A stretch of DNA of 23,688 bases from Lactifluus volemus (taxonomy: Eukaryota > Basidiomycota > Agaricomycetes > Russulales > Russulaceae). The DNA is taken from contig WTXI01000463.1 in assembly GCA_022376515.1 (NCBI GenBank), positions 1 through 23,688 of the forward strand, written 5' to 3'. Made by a program: the position numbers and the translations under genes. The notes under the pieces were generated by a model, which saw only the letters and a program-made list of their open reading frames with translations, made no database searches and had not been told where the DNA came from. Positions within the stretch are counted from its first letter, which is position 1. The number at the start of each line of letters is the position of its first letter. This document shows positions 19,203 to 23,688 of this stretch, piece after piece.

Positions 19203-19918
19203 GATAAAAAAAAAAAAGGTTACAGTACAGTAAGTTATTTTCGTGATGTCGTGATAGATGAAAGGTCGTGAGTGAGAGATGATGAAGCGACGATGTCCAG
19301 CACTGTCGACCGATTACGGGTATGAAGGAACGTTGTTTAGGACCAGAAACAACAGAACCGCTGGTGACGAAGGGGATGATAACTATGGCTTGCCACGCGT
19401 GCTTGCATGACTTCTCTGGGAGTTCTTATACGCGCAACAAAGCCCGTCGGCTATTGTTCTAAGGTAAACGACAACGTTGCCCTGCCCTGCCCGGAACGGA
19501 CACAAAAGAGTCGAACAAGAATATGATTGGCCGGTTAGTGAAGTGTGTAGTAGGGCATGTAAGTAAAGCATATTAGAGTGAGACATGTAATCGGAATAAC
19601 AAAAATGATCCTCTCTCTCAGTCTTGTCTTCCTGCCCGCGTCTTGACAATCCTCAACGGTCAGCTGAGATCAAATTCAAACTGCCGCCCAAACCAGTGCC
19701 CTTAGTTACCCCAGTCCCGGTCCGTCGATCCTTCTGGTGATCAATCCTTCATCCAAGGTGCAATACAATCCAAATCTGCCCAAGTGAAAGACGCATATTG
19801 GCTTCTCCCAATCCGACAACTAAATCGAGATCTTGTAAAAAGGGGCCATCACCCCACGGCATGCTCGTCTGGGGACTTGTTATCTGGCGCGGTCAGCCTG
19901 ACAACAACAGGTTTATGG
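19203..19918. other. Intergenic region upstream of zinc finger gene
   Basis: About 700 bp between the zinc finger start and the F-box 3' end, both on the minus strand. It presumably contains the zinc finger promoter. An ACGCGT occurs at about 19396. Small open frames on both strands have no recognisable domains and look like chance. No RNA gene or repeat seen beyond a 12-bp A tract near 19207. Confidence 0.5.
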
Positions 19919-21069
19919 TTAGCTCGGGTAATCCCAGACAGGAATCTGCACACTGACATCAAGCCACCAACCCACTGGTGTCCTTCTTCCTCGAGGTTTC
20001 CAGAGACCAACCATCGTTTATCTTCCCCGCCTGGGGTATGGAACGGGTATGCGGCGTGCGAGGGTGCCGGCACTGGGTGGGTGAGGCGTTCGTATGGATA
20101 TCCGCTTTGGATTTTCCAACGGCTGAGGCAGAGGAGTCCCCGTCATTGTGTTCATCCGAAGCCATTTCAATGCCAGGCGGGTGTAAGAATGCTCGAGCAT
20201 TATGGTTTATGGTGAATGCACCGCGGGGGTTGTTTGAGTACCCCAAGTGCAAGTATTCTCACGTCAGCTAGCTGAACAACGAGCTAGGGAGTGTTAAGAG
20301 GAGATAGAGTATGCCTGTATATGAGCCCATACCCTGATATGGGTTTCCAGATGCGCCAAATTACTTGTAGCCTGTAAAATGACTGTCAAAGGGCGATACA
20401 CGTATAGGATATTTCATCGCGCACTTCATGTATTGAAGATCGACAGAGGGTTATAGTTTCGAGAGGTTGCCTCTAATTCGTTAGCTGAACCGTTCTTATT
20501 CAGCACGATATACCTAGCTGTGACTTGAGCGAAAATGGGGATATTTGACACATACTGCCCTTACTTTGTCCAAGATTCATCGGCTGTGCAAGTAATCATA
20601 CTGCGGTGCCACACCCTGAACAATAGCCTATGCTCATTGGGTTTAAGTGAGGACAGAAGGGGCTGACCCGCACGCACTTTTTGAAGGTTTCACGCCAGCC
20701 CATGTCTCTCTTCCATTTTTGCCACCCAGGTAGAAACCTCCGTTTAAAACACTCACACCAATCCGGCTCCTTCATATTCGGGAGCGTGGCGTCGAAGAGT
20801 AAGAAGCGAGGTTGAGCTAAGCTCAAGACGTCGATCCAATTCTGCCTTGGAACCGTCGTGCGCACACTCAGGTGCTTTAAGCAGTCTTCGTATACCCCGC
20901 TGCGAATGTTACGTTGAATTGGTGCTCTCCATGGATTCAGTGAACGATCGGAGGCGATGCTGTGTAGGCGACGCGAGAGGTAAGAGACAACGATAAGGGA
21001 AGCAAGATCCAGTTCTTCCAAGATGGCAGTTACGAGTTCTACCGGGAGGGATTCGAGGGTGATGGGCAT
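19919..21069 (-). CDS. F-box protein with disturbed reading frame (possible pseudogene)
   Basis: F-box proteins recruit substrates to SCF ubiquitin ligases through Skp1. Clear exons: 21069-20678, 20627-20565, 20513 to about 20425, about 20371-20333 and from 20283 on. The N-terminal F-box reads LPVELVTAILEELDLASLIVV, followed by VPRQNWIDVLSLA, FLLFDATLPNMKEPDWCECF, FRVWHRSMITCTADESWTK, YIVLNKNGSANELEATSR, HLETHIR and LVVQLADVRILALGV. Downstream fragments RWKIQSGYPYERLTHPVPAP, YPFHTPGGEDKRW and WWLDVSVQIPVWDYPS lie in different frames. A 100-nt intron could absorb one shift (about 20221 to 20125), but the exon 3/4 join (near 20425) and the shift near 19980 have no good GT-AG solution. Either the gene is decaying or the assembly has indels here. 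The 3' end at 19919 is where the last coding-like frame stops. Confidence 0.68.
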
Positions 21070-21231
21070 GACTACTGCTGCGGATGGGTGTAACGGGCAA
21101 CGAGGACATGTGTAAGTGGTTTTGGGTTATGTCGTTATACATGATAAGATTAGATAACCCGCAACTACATCTATGCTATGCAAACCAGAGCAAATGCGAC
21201 TGCACCAGCCGAGTTAGACAGCAAACCAAGG

Positions 21232-21783
21232 TCATACCCTTCCAGCGGGGCGTATCTTGTGATCTTCCTTGAATTTCTCAAACTCCCCTTCCTTGGTCTT
21301 GTATTGATCTGTAAGGCTAGCGATGACTTTGCGAATCTGACGAACGAACGGTTTATGACGGGCAGCAGACATATGGTCAAAGACGCACACCGTCACGGTT
21401 CGTCTGCAGTGCGGGTACGATGTCCTTGACTGTCCTCTCTACAAGTACACCGCCAATTAGGCGAAAGCATTTTCTGTCCGGCTCTTCTGCCAGCGCCTCA
21501 TTCAGCGTCGAAAGCACCAAACTAAATTGGGATTTTTCTCATGAGATGGACGTTTTCACGAGAGACATGTCAAACAAACGCACGCATGTTCCTCGGCTTC
21601 TTGTTCGAGTTCCCCGATTTTAGATGCGAGATTTTGAAGATCACCCTGGAAGCGAGAATATGTCTGCTGCACTTCTATCCAGCGGAAAGTTTAAACGATG
21701 CATGTCAACGAAGTTGTCTCATACGCACCATGATCAGACAAGGGAGGAACAGTCGGTGCTTTCGATTTCTTCGAAGACGACAT
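21232..21783 (-). CDS. PFD2: Prefoldin subunit 2
   Basis: A beta-type subunit of prefoldin (GimC), the hexameric cytosolic co-chaperone that hands nascent actin and tubulin to the CCT chaperonin. Exons: 21783-21729, 21674-21584, 21521-21389, 21336-21232, 127 aa, with introns of 52-62 nt. Seen: a short basic Ser/Lys N-terminus (MSSSKKSKAPTVPPLSDH), first coiled coil YSRFQGDLQNLASKIGELEQ, then the strand-rich core DRKCFRLIGGVLVERTVKDI, and the second coiled coil (IRKVIASLTDQYKTKEGEFE), ending KIRPAGRV. CFRLIGGVLVERTV is diagnostic of subunit 2. It is divergent from NDUFS8 with 99 bp between start codons. No defects seen. Confidence 0.95.
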
Positions 21784-21882
21784 GAGTGATCATGAATCCG
21801 TGAGTTCTGATTGGCCCAGAGAGGATCGTCACGCGTGAGAGTAGCGGGAGAGCAACAAGTGACGACCAGCTCGACAGTCAAC
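21784..21882. promoter_or_regulatory. Short divergent promoter of PFD2 and NDUFS8
   Basis: Only 99 bp between start codons of two housekeeping genes, so a shared bidirectional promoter is expected. One ACGCGT lies at 21831-21836 within the palindrome CACGCGTG. No TATA box seen. Confidence 0.45.
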
Positions 21883-22893
21883 ATGGCGTTCACCCGCCTT
21901 GGTTTGTCTACCCGACTCTTACTCTCGCCAACTATCGACACACCATATATCCCATTGTTCGCCATACGGCACCTTTCTACTTCACGGCGCACTCTACAGG
22001 CTCAACCTGTACATAACCACAACCATGACTCTGCCAGTCATGTTAAATCCCCACGACTTGGAACAGGCGTTTACTCTGCGAGAGACGAACCGGGAAAGTT
22101 CGTGAATCCATACGAGGGAGGACCTAGTGCTCTCGAGAAAGCTGCCCATCTGTTCTTTTTCACTGAGATTGTCCGAGGTTCGTTCATAATGACTATCTCT
22201 CTTGTCTCTGAACATTTCTCACTCTACTCCAGGCATGTGGCTAGTCTTGGAGCAATTTTTCCGTCCCCCATACACAATCATGTATCCTTTCGAAAAAGGT
22301 CCTCTTTCACCTCGCTTCCGTGGAGAGCATGCACTTCGTCGTTATCCGAGTGGAGAAGAGCGTTGCATTGGTTCGTATATGCGCTCTTGCGTTATTTCTT
22401 GGTAGTCGATTCGTGCTATCTATCTATAGCGTGCAAATTATGCGAGGCAATATGTCCTGCTCAAGCTATTACAATCGAGAGTGAGGCCCGCCTAGACGGT
22501 TCTCGTCGCACAACAAAATACGGTTAGTGCACCATCTGTATCAAGCTTGTCTGCTCACAGTGATTGTATATTTCCCATTCAGACATTGATATGACCAAGT
22601 GTATCTATTGCGGGTTCTGTCAGGAAGCCTGCCCGGTCGACGCAATTGTTGAAAGTATGCAACCCAACTATAAGCTTTCTCTCCAGTGACTGACCTTTTA
22701 TTCAAGCGCAAAATCAAGAGTTTTCAACCGAAACGCGCGAAGAGCTTTTATACAACAAGGAGAAATTGCTCGCAATCGGAGACCGGGCTGAAGCCGAGAT
22801 TGCTGCAAACTTACACGGTAAGCCGACCTTTTACATGTACTTGTGTGCCTTTTGCTAAGGTTTCTCCTCACAGCTGACCATGTCTACCGGTAA
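21883..22893 (+). CDS. NDUFS8: NADH:ubiquinone oxidoreductase iron-sulfur subunit 8 (TYKY, 23 kDa)
   Basis: Complex I subunit in the peripheral arm of the mitochondrial respiratory chain. It carries two [4Fe-4S] clusters (N6a and N6b) on the electron path to ubiquinone. Exons: 21883-22177, 22233-22370, 22430-22522, 22583-22654, 22707-22817, 22874-22893, 242 aa; introns 52-60 nt, every junction in the same phase. The N-terminus ([16 protein letters not shown], then RHLSTSRR) is a mitochondrial presequence rich in Arg, Ser and Leu. Core: [40 protein letters not shown], first cluster motif [12 protein letters not shown] (Cys143, 146, 149, 153), second [12 protein letters not shown] (Cys182, 185, 188, 192), then [13 protein letters not shown] and the C-terminal ADHVYR. 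Length and motifs are complete. Confidence 0.96.
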
Positions 22894-23180
22894 ACTCCAG
22901 AGTGGTTTGATCAGGTGCTGTGACGTACATGCGTTGGACAAATTCGGCATAACTTTAATAACAATATCCTTTCATTTCACACCTGTTGAGTAGAATGATG
23001 AGATTTACCGTCCATCGAATGTGTTAAGTACCGATCAGAGCGGAGACACGTGATCGTTCTGTGGCTTGACGCGTTTGGGGCTGAATTGCCCGGTTTTATT
23101 CCCGTCATTGGACCAGGTTTCCAGAGACAACCAAGTAAAAAAGTATTGTAAAACGGCCCTTTCTTTAGAGGTCAGTCAAG
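22894..23180. promoter_or_regulatory. Upstream region of the SAM carrier gene
   Basis: 287 bp between the NDUFS8 stop and the PET8 start. It contains CACGTG at 23047-23052 and ACGCGT at 23069-23074. CACGTG is the core bound by Cbf1-type bHLH factors, which in yeast control methionine and SAM genes. That would fit a SAM carrier but is an inference from one hexamer. Confidence 0.35.
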
Positions 23181-23688
23181 ATGTCCTCAGTAAAGACACC
23201 TACATTCGGCCAGTCTCTCGTCGTAAGTCTGGTACCCGCCACAGTTCCTTCACCCACGTGTCTCACTCCAGTATTTCTGTTAGGCAGGCGGTCTTGCCGG
23301 AACATCTGTAGACCTTTTATTTTACCCGATAGATTCGATAAAGACACGTCTACAATCTGATCATGGCTTCTACAAAGCGGGTGGGTTTAGAGGCATATAC
23401 AATGGGGTCGGTAGCGTCGTTGTGGGAAGTGCCCCCGGAGGTATGTCCATTTACACTTTTTGTTACTCAAGCTCTCAATTTGCAGCACTTGTATCGTAGC
23501 TGCCGTCTTTTTCTGCATTTATGACACACTCAAGCGCGTCTTACCGACCCCTCCCCATCTTGCACCCATCAATCATATGGTGTCTGCATCTGTAGCCGAA
23601 GTAGTGCGCAATATAAACTCATGACCAGACGAGACCACCTGCTGACCGTCCGTTTCACTCTTCTCGTTGAAGGCAGCTTGTCTCATCA
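23181..23688 (+). CDS. PET8: Mitochondrial S-adenosylmethionine carrier (5' part)
   Basis: An inner-membrane carrier of the SLC25 family that imports S-adenosylmethionine into mitochondria in exchange for S-adenosylhomocysteine. Exons: 23181-23222, 23284-23440, 23500-23603, 23673->23688; the rest is outside the window. The start at 23181 gives MSSVKTPTFGQSLV, followed by the first helix AGGLAGTSVDLLFYPIDSIK with the carrier signature PxDxxKxR, then AGGFRGIYNGVGSVVVGSAP, AVFFCIYDTLKR, and the second repeat opening with NHMVSASVAEVAACLI. FYPIDSIKTRLQS with GFYKAGGFRGIYNGVGSVVVG is characteristic of the PET8/SAMC subgroup. The intron 2 acceptor at 23499 (CGTAG) is chosen over the earlier TTGCAG, which leads straight to a stop. 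Confidence 0.9.

Noticed and set aside
19784..20271. Plus-strand open frames opposite the F-box gene 3' half
   Set aside because: No recognisable domain; the minus strand carries the coding-like fragments.
21811..21882. Upstream in-frame extension of NDUFS8 (codons before the ATG at 21883)
   Set aside because: No ATG lies in the extension, and 21883 begins a good mitochondrial presequence.
1..23688. Transposon, viral, CRISPR or biosynthetic cluster content
   Set aside because: No transposase, reverse transcriptase, integrase, terminal repeats, NRPS/PKS or CRISPR-like arrays were seen; the window is a housekeeping gene region with one segmental duplication.

Overview
The window looks like nuclear DNA of a filamentous basidiomycete, most likely an Agaricomycete. 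Genes are dense, mostly split by many 48-66 nt GT-AG introns, and lie on both strands with short convergent or divergent gaps. Nearly every gene can be assembled exon by exon into a conserved eukaryotic family. No rRNA, tRNA, transposon or CRISPR array was recognised.

Layout: (1) 1-1931 (+), 3' part of a Yvc1-type TRP vacuolar cation channel. (2) 2018-2787 (-), GINS subunit PSF2. (3) 2909-5517 (+), haspin histone H3 kinase, divergent from PSF2 across a short promoter with two MluI cell-cycle boxes. (4) 6218-6938 (-), a small secreted cupredoxin-like protein. (5) 7813-8477, a 5'-truncated relic of gene 8. (6) 8478-9966, a 5'-truncated, multiply frameshifted haspin relic. (7) 10614-11331 (-), second copy of the cupredoxin-like gene. 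(8) 12207-13761 (-), a disordered protein of unknown function. (9) 13856-15614 (+), PP2C-type pyruvate dehydrogenase phosphatase. (10) 15728-17867 (-), USP-family ubiquitin hydrolase. (11) 18077-19202 (-), four-finger C2H2 transcription factor. (12) 19919-21069 (-), F-box protein with a disturbed frame. (13) 21232-21783 (-), prefoldin subunit 2. (14) 21883-22893 (+), complex I subunit NDUFS8. (15) 23181-23688 (+), 5' part of a PET8-type mitochondrial SAM carrier.

The main structural event is a direct tandem duplication: 4011-8477 (copy A) is repeated as 8478-12861 (copy B), joined with 2 bp of microhomology inside two genes. Each outer gene (haspin, gene 8) survives intact on the outer side. 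Each also left a promoterless 3' fragment at the junction, and these have decayed. The cupredoxin-like gene was duplicated whole; both copies remain open but have diverged, and one lost a probable copper ligand.

The genes do not form one pathway. Two loose themes are visible: chromosome replication and segregation (PSF2, haspin) under a shared promoter, and mitochondrial function (PDH phosphatase, NDUFS8, SAM carrier). All exon coordinates are my own splicing by eye from reading-frame continuity and family resemblance; no alignment or transcript data were available.
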